A stretch of DNA of 64,000 bases from Salvelinus alpinus (GCF_045679555.1 NC_092094.1:18375905-18439904); one strand, 5' to 3'. Shown: positions 34,621 through 46,785, counted from the stretch's first letter. Program-made: numbers and translations. The notes: a model not told the origin generated them from the letters alone.

Positions 34621-34813
34621 TTTTTCATTTATTTTACCTTTATTTAACTAGGCAAGTCAGTTAAAAACAAATTCTTATTTACAATGACAGCCTAGAACCA
34701 GTGGGTTAACTGCCTTGTTCAGGGGCAGAATGACAGATTTGTACCTTGTCAGCTTGGATCTAACAACCTTTCGGTTGCTGGCCCGACAATCTAACCACAG
34801 GTTACCTGCCGCC
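34621..34813 (-). mobile_element. HpaI SINE, near full length
   Basis: On the minus strand: GGCGGCAGGTAACCTGTGGT (tRNA-derived head, A-box), the B-box region GTTAGATCCAAGCTGACAAG, the body TGCCCCTGAACAAGGCAGTT and TAAGAATTTGTTTTTAACTG, and the tail CTAGTTAAATAAAGGTAAAA. This is the typical salmonid HpaI SINE, about 190 bp. Confidence 0.93.
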
Positions 34814-35403
34814 AACAATCAGTGGTCACATTTGCTTAGCAAATGATAACGTTATGACTCATGCTAGCAATCAATAAAGACTGTGTTGAGAGGATTTACC
34901 AAAATAAAAAACGGATAAAGCTAGCTATCAAACAAAGTTCTAACCAGTAAATCAAACGTACTGGTGACTACCTAACCCATTTTGTCTGTAAAAGCTAACT
35001 TTAGCTAACGTTAAATCTCGTTAACGTTAGCTTACTGAAGCAGTTAGCTATACAATGACGCTCCTCTTTGGATTCATTGTTGGCCGAGTTTTATCCAAAA
35101 GTTAATGTAAACAAAATCCTAATAAATATTGCTAGATTGGTGATCGACTGATTACAATAATAGTGAGAGACATTTCTCGCAGATAGTTACAACAAGGAAG
35201 CAACTGTAATCCTTTGTTTTGACAGTTTTAAATAAATGCTGCTGAGCAACGAACAGGACATATCACGAGACTATATAACCGGCATGTTCACAAAGGTTAG
35301 AGATGCTGCTGGCTGCGCAATCTGCAGTCTAAAAACCACATCAAGCAAGCACCCAAACATTTAGGAAATTAAATATTTGTATTAATTGATATATGTGTAT
35401 ATA

Positions 35404-35580
35404 ACATTTTTTTTTTTTTTTTATCAACCCTTATTTTACAAGGTAAGTTGACTGACAACACATTCTCATTTACAGCAACAACCTGGAGAATAGTTACAGG
35501 GGAGAGGGGGGATGAATGAGCCATTTGGAAGCTGGGGATGATTAGGTGGCCATGATGGTACGAGGGCCAGATTGGGAATT

Positions 35581-35613
<33 letters not shown>

Positions 35614-35870
35614 CATAATAAATGCTATGGGATCTTTAGTGACCACCCATTTAACATCCCATCTGAAAGACAGCACCCTACACAGGGCAATGTCCCCAGT
35701 CACTGTCCTGGGATATCTTTTTTTGACCAGAGGAAAAAATGCCTCCTACTGGCCCTCCATCACCACTTCTAGAAGCATCTGGTCTCCCATCCAGGGACTG
35801 ACCAGGACCAACCCTGATTAGCTTCAGAGTCAAGCCAGCAGTGGGATGCAGGGTGGTATGCTGCTTGCTA
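35404..35870 (-). mobile_element. 5S rRNA-derived SINE (SINE3 class)
   Basis: The minus strand starts at about 35864 with a head resembling 5S rRNA: GCATACCACCCTG, then GAAGCTAATCAGGGTTGG (box A region of 5S internal promoter) and CTGGATGGGAGACC. After this comes a ~300 bp body with no ORF, then a 3' tail with GTAAATGAGAATGTGTTGTC and TTACCTTGTAAAATAAGG, and finally a poly-T/A run at 35407-35424. The tail resembles the 3' end of the LINE at 177-1625. 5S-derived SINEs are known in fish (SINE3). Confidence 0.82.
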
Positions 35871-36142
35871 TATCAAGTTCTATTTTCATATAGGCACCAG
35901 GCTACTCACTATGATTAGAGACTATGCAGCCAGTGTATAGCCTACATTGACAACCACTGAGGAGCTAAACTCAGCAACCAATCACCTCCCATCTGAGGCA
36001 TAAAGATACTGGGATGCGTTCAGTTCACTTGAACATTTGCTATGTTGCGGAATGGTTTATACGTTTTCCCAAAACCTACGCTCTTGAACAGACTTTCCTA
36101 TACAAAAAAAGATTGCAGTCAGAGTGCAGTATAACTACAGTA

Positions 36143-37682
36143 CAGTCGTGGCCAAAAGTTTTGAGAGTGACACAAATATACATTTTCACAAACCTGCCTC
36201 AGTTTGTATGATGGCAATTTGCATATACTCCAGAATGTTATGAAGAGTGATCAGATGAATTGCAATTAATTGCAAAGTCCCTCTTTGCCATGCAAATGAA
36301 CTGAATCCCCCAAAAACAGTTCCACTGCATTTCAGCCCTGCCACAAAAGGATCAGCTGACATGTCAGTGATTCTCTCGTTAACACAGGTGTGAGTGTTGA
36401 CGAGGACAAGGCTGGAGATCACTCTGTCATGCTGATTGAGTTCGAATAACAGACTGGAAGCTTCAAAAGGAAGATGGTGCTTGGAATTATTGTTCTTCCT
36501 CTGTCAAGCATGGTTACCTGCAAGGAAACACGTGCCGGCATCATTGCTTTGCACAAAAAGGGCTTCACAGGCAAGGATATTGCTGCCAGTAAGATTGCAC
36601 CTAAATCAACCATTTATCGGATCATCAAGAACTTCAAGGAGAGCGGTTCAATTGTTATGAAGAAGGCTTCAGGGCGCCCAAGAAAGTCCAGCAAGCGCCA
36701 GGACCGTCTCCGAAAGTTGATTCAGCTGCGGGATCGGGGCACCACCAGTAGAGAGGAATGGCAGCAGGTAGGTGTGAGTGCATCTGCACGCACAGTGAGG
36801 CGAAGACTTTTGAAGGATGGCCTGGTGTCAAGAAGGGCAGCAAAGAAGCCACTTCTCTCCAGGAAAAACATCAGGGACAGACTGATATTCTGCAAAAGGT
36901 ACAGGGATTGGACTGATGAGGACTGGGGTAAAGTCATTTTCTCTGATGAATCCCCTTTCCGATTGTTTGGAGCATCCGGAAAAAAGCTTGTCCGGAGAAG
37001 ACAAGGTGAGCGCTACCATCAGTCCTGTGTCATGCCAACAGTAAAGCATCTTGAGACCATTCATGTGTGGGGTTGCTTCTCAGCCAAGGGAGTGGGCTCA
37101 CTCACAATTTTGTCTAAGAACACGGCCATGAATAAAGAATGGTACTCCGAGAGCAACTTCTCCCAACCATCCAGGAACAGTTTGGTGACGAACAATGCCT
37201 TTTTCAGCATGATGGAGCACCTTGCCATAAGGTAAAAGTGATAACTAAGTGGCTCGGGGAACAAAACATTGATATTTTGGGTCCATGGCCAAGAAACTCC
37301 CCAGACCTTAATCCCATTGAGAACTTGTGGTCAATCCTCAAGAGGCGGGTGGACAAACAAAAACCCACAAATTCTGACAAACTCCAAGCATTGATTATGC
37401 AAGAATGGGCTGCCATCAGTCAGGATGTGGCCCAGAAGATAATTGACAGCATGCCAGGGCAGATTGCAGAGTTCTTGAAAAAGAAGGGTCAACACTGCAA
37501 ATATTGACTCTTTGCATCAACTTCATGTAATTGTCAATAAAAGCCTTTGACACTTATGAAATGCTTGTAATTATACTTCAGTATTCCATAGTAACATCTG
37601 ACAAAAATATCTAAAGACACTGAAGCAGCAGACTTTGTGAAAATTAATATTTGGTCATTCTCAAAACTTTTGTACATGACTG
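36143..37682 (+). mobile_element. Nearly complete Tc1 transposon (fourth family)
   Basis: 1.54 kb flanked by TA (36141-36142 and 37683-37684). The terminal repeats are CAGTCGTGGCCAAAAGTTTT at the left and CAGTCATGTACAAAAGTTTT at the right read inward. The transposase gene lies at 36474-37507. Confidence 0.93.
36474..37507 (+). pseudogene. Tc1 transposase, frameshifted by a small deletion
   Basis: The frame from ATG 36474 includes HTH parts (KETRAGIIALHKKGFTGKDI, ASARTVRRRLLKDGLVSRRA) and the first catalytic Asp in VIFSDESPFRLFG (36932-36970), then [10 protein letters not shown] (37070-37099). Near 37143-37150, after NKEWY, some 8-10 bp are missing relative to the expected pattern. The frame from 37139 carries the second Asp in FQHDGAPCH (37203-37229), the Glu in [14 protein letters not shown] (37302-37343), and the C-terminus ending KKGQHCKY at 37507. 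The catalytic triad is complete. Confidence 0.92.
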
Positions 37683-37689
37683 TACAATG

Positions 37690-38651
37690 CAGCATAACTG
37701 CAGTTCAAGTGCAGTCTAACTGCAGTATGTTGCAAATACTGCGTCCAAAATAATAACTCCGGTCGGGGGTGTGGCTTGAAGCAATGAGTGACGTAGTTAA
37801 AGGGCAGCGGTGCATTCTGAACCCACAACCCAACACCTGCTCGTTTTTCAACTGGTCGGTCAGTACAGCACCGTTTCTGAACGTAGCCCTGGTCTGAGGT
37901 GAAAATTATACAATAAGCTTCCAACTTCGGAAACATTAGAATTGATACATTAATTAGCAATATAAACATGCAGCCATATCAATTAAAAACCTCCCAAAAA
38001 ATGTACTCAGAGCAGAGGATTCACTCAATTGTTTATTGCAAAACATATATCAATTTTGGCACTTCTGGAGTTAGTTGATTTAAAAAATATAAGTGGTTAC
38101 ATTCTACAGTTAAAGTGCATACATTTTTCCTCAGTTATAGCTCAACTGTAACGATCCCTATTCCCAATTACTGCATATCTTGCAGTAATTTGACTTTTTA
38201 CTAGTAATTGCTACATACAAACACAGAACCCCACATATAAAAAAATAGCATGGCACTTTAATTAAGAACACGAAAATATAGATATACATTTTCTTTATAG
38301 ACAGCACATATCATCAAATTAATAATCAAGTTAAATCAACAATTGTATAACACTTTATCAAATAATAAAAACAATGTGTTGGTCCTAAACAGTTTTTGCC
38401 ATTAATTTGATGTGGTTAGGATAAAGAAATAGCTTGAACTACCTAATAAAAAATAAACGTGCTTTAAGCTAAAACCATGGAAGCTTAGCCTCCTCACAAC
38501 TGTATTTCTCCAATAAATGTTCTAAATCACATGCCCTATAAATAAATACGAGTTTTTTAAATATAAAATAAAAACTATAAAAATATAGAAATGTCAAACG
38601 TGGTGACCTACAGTCCGCAACGCTGGACGCTCAAACTGCAGCAATCCAATT
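37690..38651 (-). other. pth: pth 3' UTR and downstream sequence
   Basis: TTTATT at 38032-38037 (AATAAA on the minus strand) is a plausible polyadenylation signal, giving a 3' UTR of about 620 bp. The 37690-37740 stretch holds short TGCAGTNTAACTGCAGT repeats that continue the sequence left of the Tc1 insertion (36117-36140). Confidence 0.45.
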
Positions 38652-39175
38652 TCAATGAGCGTTGAGGAGTTTCTCCAACATGTATTTAACTTCGTTTGGC
38701 GTTAACTCCTCCAAATCCGGAAGATCCTCGGGAAGAAGGCTTCTGGTTCTCACTTTCTCCACTCTCTCTGCATTTCGGAGCGAGGCTGTATGGATGTCCC
38801 TCAGTTTCATCTGAAGCCAATCTTGCCTCAACTGCACGTGCTTGTGTTCTCCAAGGTTGTGCATTAGTTGTACTTCACTAACAGATCTCTTTCTGTAGGA
38901 AACAATACATAGTAAGTTAGATGTGTCTGATTTAAAACAAGACTTTATAATTTACAACAAGGCTATAGGCCTACTTGTATCCTGTCATATCCAATCATGT
39001 TACAATACAATATAATATAGCCCATAATATAAAGGTATTCCATTAGGTTATTTCCAAACACTGCATATAGAGTTCAAACCTACCTCAATGGTCGTCCTTC
39101 TGATAGCGTTGAATAGTATAAAATGCAGAGTGATACGAGTACCACTTTTATGTCCAAACCTCTGATGGGAAACAT
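38652..39175 (-). CDS. pth: pth, preproparathyroid hormone
   Basis: Secreted calcium-regulating hormone acting through PTH receptors. Two coding exons: 39175-39084 (part of exon 39184-39084) and 38892-38652, joined in phase. The product is 110 aa: a hydrophobic signal peptide (VVLVSLCILYYSTLS), a short pro-segment ending RPLRKR, and a 77-aa mature hormone starting SVSEVQLMHNLGEHKHVQLR. The N-terminal 34 residues needed for receptor activation match the PTH family (SVSEIQLMHNLGKH in human), including Leu7, Met8, His9 and the Trp23-region helix (QDWLQMKLRDIH). The C-terminal part (RSLLPEDLPDLEELTPNEVK) is typical of fish PTH1 and unlike mammals. The position next to btbd10 agrees with human PTH. 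Which fish paralog (pth1a or pth1b) is not decided here. Confidence 0.97.
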
Positions 39176-39423
39176 TTTGATAACCTGTCAAAGAAAAATA
39201 AACAAAGGTTTAGATCATAAACTCATATCTGGAATACATTTCTGTGTTTCATAAACCACAATTTTTCATTCCAAATAAAGTAAAATAAGACTTAATTTCT
39301 ATGTTTGATAAGCAACCATTTGTACTACAAATAAAGTTCAATAGGCTATACAATTGTACTTAGAAAAGACATGGCATGTCATGCAGACAAAATAATGACA
39401 AAGTTGCTGAAGTTCAACTTGCC
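39176..39423 (-). other. pth: pth 5' UTR exon end and intron 1 with a GC donor
   Basis: The second exon starts at 39184 after CTTTGACAG. A non-coding first exon likely ends at 39423: the minus strand reads CACAAGAG then GCAAGT, the strong consensus for a GC-AG intron (39422-39185). No better GT donor lies nearby. Confidence 0.5.
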
Positions 39424-39532
39424 TCTTGTGTGACAGGCTTCTCTGGAAAGTTGTGATGTGGCGTGCAGGGGTTTAAACCCGAATTGTAGATCAGCCTATC
39501 TGTTATGATTAGGGTACGTCTCCCAAAGTTCC

Positions 39533-39539
39533 TTTTATA
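39533..39539 (-). promoter_or_regulatory. pth: pth TATA box
   Basis: The minus strand reads CTATAAAAGG, a strong TATA box, about 110 bp upstream of the presumed exon 1 end. Transcription would start near 39508. Mammalian PTH genes also have TATA promoters and a non-coding first exon. Confidence 0.65.
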
Positions 39540-39559
39540 GCCCTCTGCCCATTGATGAG

Positions 39560-42170
39560 CCGCCTTCATTATTGGTGTTGATGTCACTTGCCTTGACAGG
39601 GATAGGCATTCGCATGAAAACACCTCCGCAACTCCGAGCTTTCAGCACTTTTGCCCGGGGATAACTAATTGCCCTGCTCCTGATACTGCGCTATTTTCAA
39701 TAGCAAATATTTATAATCGACTACTAGGATCAGCCTTTCAGTGAATGTTTACATTACTGACATATTGCAACTTTGGGGTGGAAGCCTTTTATACAGTACC
39801 TTTTTATATTAAATTGGTTTGGTAGACTTTGTCAAATTGTGTATAGTAATAGCGTATAAAGTATATATTTATATTGTAAATATATTGTATATTTATTGTA
39901 GGCCTATAGGATTTTTCCAGTCCTTATGAGTCTAAATAGATGGATGATTTGGGGGCATTTCGTGTTTTTTTCTATCAAGATTCAAATGAGAAATTAGCAA
40001 TAGGCCTTTAGACACATTTATGACCACAGCTTAGGCTTTAGGGTATTATCAAGTTTCCCTGGGATACCAACAACCATCCACTCACAATGACGTCACAGTA
40101 ACGTCCAGTGGGCTCAACCGTAATAAGTAAAGTGTGCCGGGAAAATACCGATTCACTTGTTTGATCATCCACATAGTGTAGGCCTAATGTTTCGTCAAGT
40201 TTAAAACGTGCAGTTGCTGTCTGTAAGCAGAACAAATTCACTGTGGAACATCGGGTAATTCATGACTAACTCAGAGATGTAGTTGCACTGTTATGGATTC
40301 AAATATTGCTCAGATGAAAAAATAAACCATAATGCCTAATAAATTGATTAGCCTAATGTTATATATTAATTTCCTATCTTGTAATGCAAGTTCACTCAAA
40401 TGTAGGCTCACACACCTCATTGGTTCAAAAGCATTGCCTTGTATGTCACATTTTCTGTAAGCCATGATAAAATAATAGGGTACTAGAAATGCATAAAAGT
40501 GATTGAAAAATAACCTTCAAAGGCTAGTCTATCATATGAATTACAAACCCACAGAAACATTTTAAGAAGAACCCCCACACCCACCCTCTCTATCCCGTAA
40601 TTGATGTGCACTGTCAACTCCCTAACTAGTATCAACTATAGGCCCCCTCCTTCCAGATATATGGACATAAGAAACCCCATTGGTCTTCATCTATCCAACT
40701 GATATGCCACACATCAGCTCTATTGACACATGCTATGCCATATAATAGCCATAAGTCATTATAGCCATAAGACAAATCTCTTTCTTCCTGATGCCCGGAG
40801 TCGAGATCTCCTGCTGTGGCCACAGGTGTGTAGGATGATCCATGGGAAGTGAGCCACCCCGTCCTACTTTTATGGGCGCAGGGCGCGCAATGACACATTA
40901 GGTAACCGTGCGGGAATCTTTCTAAATGTGGAAGAGGAATGGCTATGTCATGACACAGAGAATACATCCCAGAGAGGAACCAAACAGGTCCGACCTATAG
41001 ATCTTCCCTCATGGACTGGTTAGGGTTTCTGTCAGGGCTGCAGGCATGCATGCCTCCAAAAAGAACATGACGACAGAGAGTAGGCAGTCCATGATGTTAT
41101 GTGAGGACATAGGCAACTTTCAGGTGCTTCTGGGCAAAGAACATAAGATTTGCTATTCACTATGGTGGAGAAACAATGCAACTTTGGGTATTGGAAAGTT
41201 CTGGAATATGTTTGAAGATGCACCTTGATGCACTTTTGTTCATGCATAGTAGCACATGTTTCAAGCAATTTCAAAGCACTCTTCCTATTAAGAAAATGTA
41301 AATCATTTTATTAGCTTGGCATATCCAATTTAGTGAGTGACTTATTGTTTGGATGAAGTAACTATCACCAAATCAATGTCCTGAACTGCTTATATTGATA
41401 ATGATGCTCCGAGACTGAAACTGAATTTGCACATTGCACCTGTTTTTGATTTACTATCATCCTGTAAAACAAACTTCACAGGTGGTGGGCAATTAAAGTT
41501 GTTTACATACCAGTTTAACAGGATTTATGGCCAAGCTGACCTGCATGTTAAAGATGTTTGCCCTTTTACTGGTTTCGTGTGATACTATTATGGACCACAG
41601 TGGGCATGTCCTGTTTAGATGACACCCACCAAACAAAATGACATTTGAACTTAGCATGAGATCCTAAACCATGTAGTTCTCATTACCTCATGCCGGCTCA
41701 ATGTAAGCCATGTCACCGGTGGTAGTCCAATGTGACAGTATTGGGGTGGATGGGAATTCTCGCGGGATTAAAGAGAAGGTATTGCTAACGACATCTACCC
41801 TTACAACAATGACAATCAGGTGCACAAAAATCTAGCAGACCCTTACTTATTCATAATTCAGTCAATACAGTGAACAATATCAATAAGTAGCATAACTGTA
41901 CTCTTCTTGGGTTTCTTTTTGGTTATATAGACTATAAAAAAAGCTGGAGCAAGACTTAATGCATAACATAGCAGAAATACTCTTCATAATTCATCAAAAT
42001 AGTACATTATGAATTAGTTTAAAATGCACTACATTATTTAGATAGTTTACATTTTAAAGGATCTATAGCTGTATGTTTTGAAATTTCTCCATCATATGAG
42101 TCCAACCCAATCATACAGTACTTAGCCGTATGTAACTAATGACAAAAGTCTGATTAATTTGGGATTGCAA
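39560..42170. other. Spacer upstream of pth
   Basis: No coding exon or named repeat seen. The first kilobase upstream of the TATA box may hold pth regulatory sequence, but I see no site that I can defend. Confidence 0.4.
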
Positions 42171-42176
42171 TACCTA

Positions 42177-42718
42177 CAGTACCAGTCAAAAGTTTGGACA
42201 CACCTAGTCATTCAAGGGTTTTTCTTTATTGTTACTATTTCTGCATTGTAGAATACCACAGTATTCTGCAGTGATACGCCATCCCATCTGGTTTGCGCTT
42301 AGTGGGACTATAATTTGTTTTCAACAGGACAATGACCCAACACACATCCAGGCTGTGTAAGGGCTATTTGACCAAGAAGGAGAGTGATGGAGTGCTGCAT
42401 CAGATGACCTGGCCTCTACAATCACTTGACCTCAACCCAATTGAGATTGTTTGGGCTGAGTTGGACTGCAGAGTGAAGGAAAAGCAGCCAACAAGTGCTC
42501 AGCATATGTGGGAACTCCTTTAAGATGGTTGGAAAAGCATTCCAGGTGAAGTTGGTTGAGAAAATGCCAAGAGTGTGCAAAGCTGTCATCAAGGCAAATA
42601 TATTTTGTGTTATTTCATAGTTTTGATGTCTTCACTATTATTCTAGAATGTAGAAAATAGTAAAAATAAAGAAAAACCCTTGAATGAGTAGGTGTGTCCA
42701 AACTTTTGACTGATACTG
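42177..42718 (+). mobile_element. Internally deleted Tc1 with both ends
   Basis: 542 bp flanked by TA (42175-42176, 42719-42720). Left end CAGTACCAGTCAAAAGTTTG, right end ...CTTTTGACTGATACTG. Only the transposase C-terminus remains (QDNDPT, LDLNPIEIVWAELD region at 42327-42523), so it is a non-autonomous deletion derivative. Confidence 0.92.
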
Positions 42719-42770
42719 TAAATCAAATACGGGTTTATGAATCACACAATAATATGTATTGCCACATATC

Positions 42771-43201
42771 GTGGGGATGTTCCTACGTGTGACTAGGTGG
42801 TAGAAAGTCACAGTGTAGGCTAGAGTATTGTCAGAGTTCTAATTTGGGCTACCATATAGGTGGCTAGTGTCCCATTGCAGAAATGGGCAAGCAGGATATG
42901 AGGCAAAAGTTTCAGAATATCTGCTCCACTGAACTTGCAAAATATCTTCTGGTTCTTTTTTTAAACAAAAATGTAGAGCAAACTCAAGAACCTTAAATGT
43001 CTGTTGAATTTTGTTGTATTATAATATAAACTGTATTTTAAATATATGGCTTAATAAAACATCATTAGATTTATGATTATAAACAAAATAAGTGTAATGG
43101 AAGTATGTGTTATTGCACCTGATTTTCTCTCCAACTCCGTCACAGGCGCACCAAGTTGTCACCAGAAAGAGGAAATTCCTGAAAAACAACCAAAAGCAGT
43201 T
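42771..43201 (+). repeat. Direct duplication, copy 1
   Basis: From GTGGGGATGTTCCTACGTGT to AAAACAACCAAAAGCAGT. It matches 45867-46289 along its whole length with scattered substitutions and small gaps. No ORF. Confidence 0.88.
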
Positions 43202-45866
43202 ACTCCCTAGTAACTATAGGAGAATGTATACATGGAACGCATTTGTATGACTCAAAAAGCGAAATGGTAATTCATGTATTGTATGTTTATTAGTATAGCC
43301 TACCTTCAGGATTTGCAGTGCAAGGCAAAAGTATAACAAGTAGAACCTTTCGACGTAAGCAGTCACTTATATCTGACACTACAGACACCAAATTACTTTT
43401 GCTCTACTTAAGGCTGCACTTTTCCCCCAGAAGTGTCCCATTGACTTTCTATCCTCCTGGGGCAAAGCACCATGATGGGCTGGACTCTAACTCATGGCAA
43501 GCCAGCTTTGACTTTGGTTGATGGTCTGCATTTCCTCACCATCTCGGATCCAGTGCTCTCTAGTCGGCACACGCTTTGAATCATGTAAAGCAGCCCCATG
43601 GGTATTTTGTTGTGTACAGAAGCATGTCGATTACCTTACAGATTGAAGTATGCTTGAGGTATCTCATCTGTGGCATTAGCTTCTGGTGGGGGGAAAGGTG
43701 TCATATCACACAGACATGTAAATGATGGCTTATGATGTACATATACATCTGGATTTTCACTGTAAGGAGAAATCTCAGGCACGTGTGTTCTCATCAATGC
43801 TCTTTTGAACAGACCTTTTCCACCAGCTATGTTGATGCAACTTGATTACAATAATAAAGCAAGATGAGATAACAAGTGTCCAAGTTATTTCAGAGCCACC
43901 AAACTAATCTTGTATGCCTGACTCATCGACACTGTGTCGGTTGGAAGTGACCAATAAACCAATCATACTAGAAAGAAAAACGTTAATATCCAAGACCTTA
44001 TCTGCGAAAGCCATCCAAAATGAAAACAGCAGCATGCTGTGTAGATATCTGAATGACGGCAGAGACTTGCTGTGTTTCAGTAGGATTCACGTGTGACTGA
44101 GAAGGAAAAACGTTATTCTAAGCACAACATTAGACATTTCCACTTCCTTTGACTCAGACTGGGGTTTGGGTTCAACAACTGAGTGGAAGCCGGAATTTGT
44201 TCATTTAGAACGTCAGTGCATAATGCTGAAGAGATCGTCTGGGCTGATCCGGACATCCAGGAGGGAATGATGGCATTACGGTATGATATACACTATTGTG
44301 AACTGGAACTATCGAGAACGTCACAGCCTCTGTGATGCCATTTATCAATGGCTTCATCCCGATTAATCACAACTGTGAAGCTGTTCGCCACCATCTTTAT
44401 TCTCACATGTCTAAATGATTGATACTTGAAGGACAACAGAAGCGTGTGCCTTTTGAAAGGCTATCCCAGGGAACCATGTGCGGTTCATGGTTCCGTTGGC
44501 ATCCAGTCACCAGCTGAGGACTTTCATGTAAAATGTTACAAAGAGATAAGGTAGTGGCCGCATCATTACAAGCACCTCCTCAGCAGTCAGTACCTTCACA
44601 CCTGATATAAGCTCCAAAAAGTTCACGATGGGCTTCCTTTGTACCCACAGGGTTACCATGTCAACACAACAGTCTCCCCAGATGTGTTCGCAGAACAAGC
44701 CAAGGCAGTCTAGATCAAAACTAAAAACATGAGCACATGAATCGCATAATAGAAAGTTACTATTTTAATTAATTAGACTCAATGAATGATCTCAAACATT
44801 TCTTGTGTGTTTCATCAATCTTGTCTTTCCACAGTGTGAGCCTGTTGCAGTGCGGGTTCGATTTATTTTTACCCAGAGACACATGAAGCATCAGGAAGGC
44901 TTACTGTATACCATGGATAATTATGTATGTAATGTCCCATACCTTAGTGATCATCGGAAAGTCGACTGACCCATAGACCCAGACAGCGTGGGTGGATGGA
45001 ACAACTGAAATGATGGAAGGCATCTGACAATAATGCACCCCTGACCTTCCCTGTAATTCAGGGATCTAGGTAAAGCTGTAGCTTCCGCTGCATATTTCGA
45101 TGCCACCTCGGAAATGGCTCATGACCACCACAATAAATTGACTGGTTACTACTACAAGTACTAAGACAGTAAGACAAACAGTATACTCACATTATCATGT
45201 GCTATAGCATTAACAAGCTAGCAGATTAGCACTTTCTTTTAATAGTAGGGGCTCGCTTGTTTGGAGTCACCGATATATTTAATGATGTATTTCCATATCC
45301 GCAACATCTGCTGAGGTAGTGAAAGGTCTGTAGCTATGTGCTGTGTATTTTAACACTTAAGGGGTGATGTTTGCTTCCAAAGATAAGCAAACCCATGGTT
45401 TTGACACATTCTTCCTTATACCTCCACAGATAAAGCGAATCCCTTGGGTGTGTAGAACATTTACAGGCAGAAGTAATGTAGCGCTTGGACAAATGGAGTG
45501 CAAAACAGAGTGCAAAACAGATGAGAGTCTCGTTCTGGAAGTCATCCATACATTAGTCATCCAATCATATGTGCAGTGTCTAAATACTGCATGCTCAATA
45601 CATCCGGTTCGCCAGAGCTGCAGCCACTGTAAATGTGAATAACAAAGTTGTAATGGCCTCAATGTCAGAAAATGAATGCTGTTGACTAAAATAATACATG
45701 TAATTCAGCAGACACTTTTATCCAAACAGGACCTCATAGTGTCAGCCACCCACGCCAGCGTAAAGCTGGAGCCTTCACTGCCTATTACCTAATCTACACA
45801 CTCCAATAAACACTTCAACAACTACATTAGTTTCAGATATAAATACTTTCCTTCCATGTTATATTG
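43202..45866. other. Sequence between the duplicated blocks
   Basis: No gene recognised. A small fragment at about 45704-45730 (CAGCAGACACTTTTATCCAA) resembles the 3' tail of the salmonid SINE seen at 21766-21930, inverted. Confidence 0.35.
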
Positions 45867-46289
45867 CGGGGATGTTCCTACGTGTGACCATTGTGACCAG
45901 CTGGTAGAAAGTCACAGCGTAGGCTAAAGTATTGTCAGTGTTCTAATTTGGTTTACCATATAGGTGGCTAGTGTCCTATCACAGAAATGGGAAAGCAGGA
46001 TATTAGGCAAAAGTTTAAGAATTTCTGCTCCACTGAACTTGCAAAAGATCTCTTGGATCTTCTTTTAAACAAAAATGTGGCACAAACTCAAGAACCTTAA
46101 ATGTCTGCTGAACTTTGTATTATAATAGAACATGTATTTAAAATGTATGGTTTAATAAAACATTAGTAGATTTATGATGCTAAACAAAATATTGTAATTC
46201 AAGTATATGTTATTGCACCTGACCCCCCCACACACACACCAAGTTGTCACCGGAAAGGGGACATTGCTGAAAAACAACCAAAAGCAGTA
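45867..46289 (+). repeat. Direct duplication, copy 2
   Basis: Second copy of 42771-43201, about 3.1 kb downstream in the same orientation. It differs in a (C)n/(CA)n stretch at 46222-46239 and several small indels. Confidence 0.88.
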
Positions 46290-46565
46290 ATCAATGACTA
46301 AGCTTTGCAGCCGTACACTAGGCTATTACTGTATCAACCTTATTGTACAAAGGGCACAGTCTATTTTCACAGACAACATTCTCAGTCAGCCCTGATCAAG
46401 GCCTCAGATGATAGTTGAGAGAAACTTTTTCCCACAATAAAAAGAGAAAGGAGTCCCCCCATTATTATGAGCATGGCATTCCCCTCTCAGCCTGTGAAAA
46501 CATTAAGCACAGTAGGACCTGAAGGTCGCTGATGCTATGCTATGAGACATGATGGGAGCTAGACT

Positions 46566-46785
46566 GCAAAAACTGGTTGAATCAATGTTGTTTCCACGTC
46601 ATTTCAACAACAATAAATCAATGTGATGATGTTGAATCAACGTGGGAAAATGATTGGATTTTTTAAAACCTAAATCCAATGACATGGTGAAATGTTTTGT
46701 TGATTTCACTTTGAATTCAAGTTAGTTGACAAATGTACATAAAATCTACCTTGAAATGATGTCTGTGCCCAATGTGTGGTGACTC
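46566..46785. repeat. Palindromic MITE-like repeat
   Basis: CTGGTTGAATCAATGTTGTT, TCCACGTCATTTCAACAAC and a closing TGATGTCTGTGCCCAATGTG resemble a common fish MITE whose ends read CCCACTGGGCACAGACGTC. Related to 62655-62735. Confidence 0.5.

Noticed and set aside
39414-39623. 70-codon ORF upstream of pth
   Set aside because: It overlaps the predicted TATA box and 5' UTR region and has no family features.
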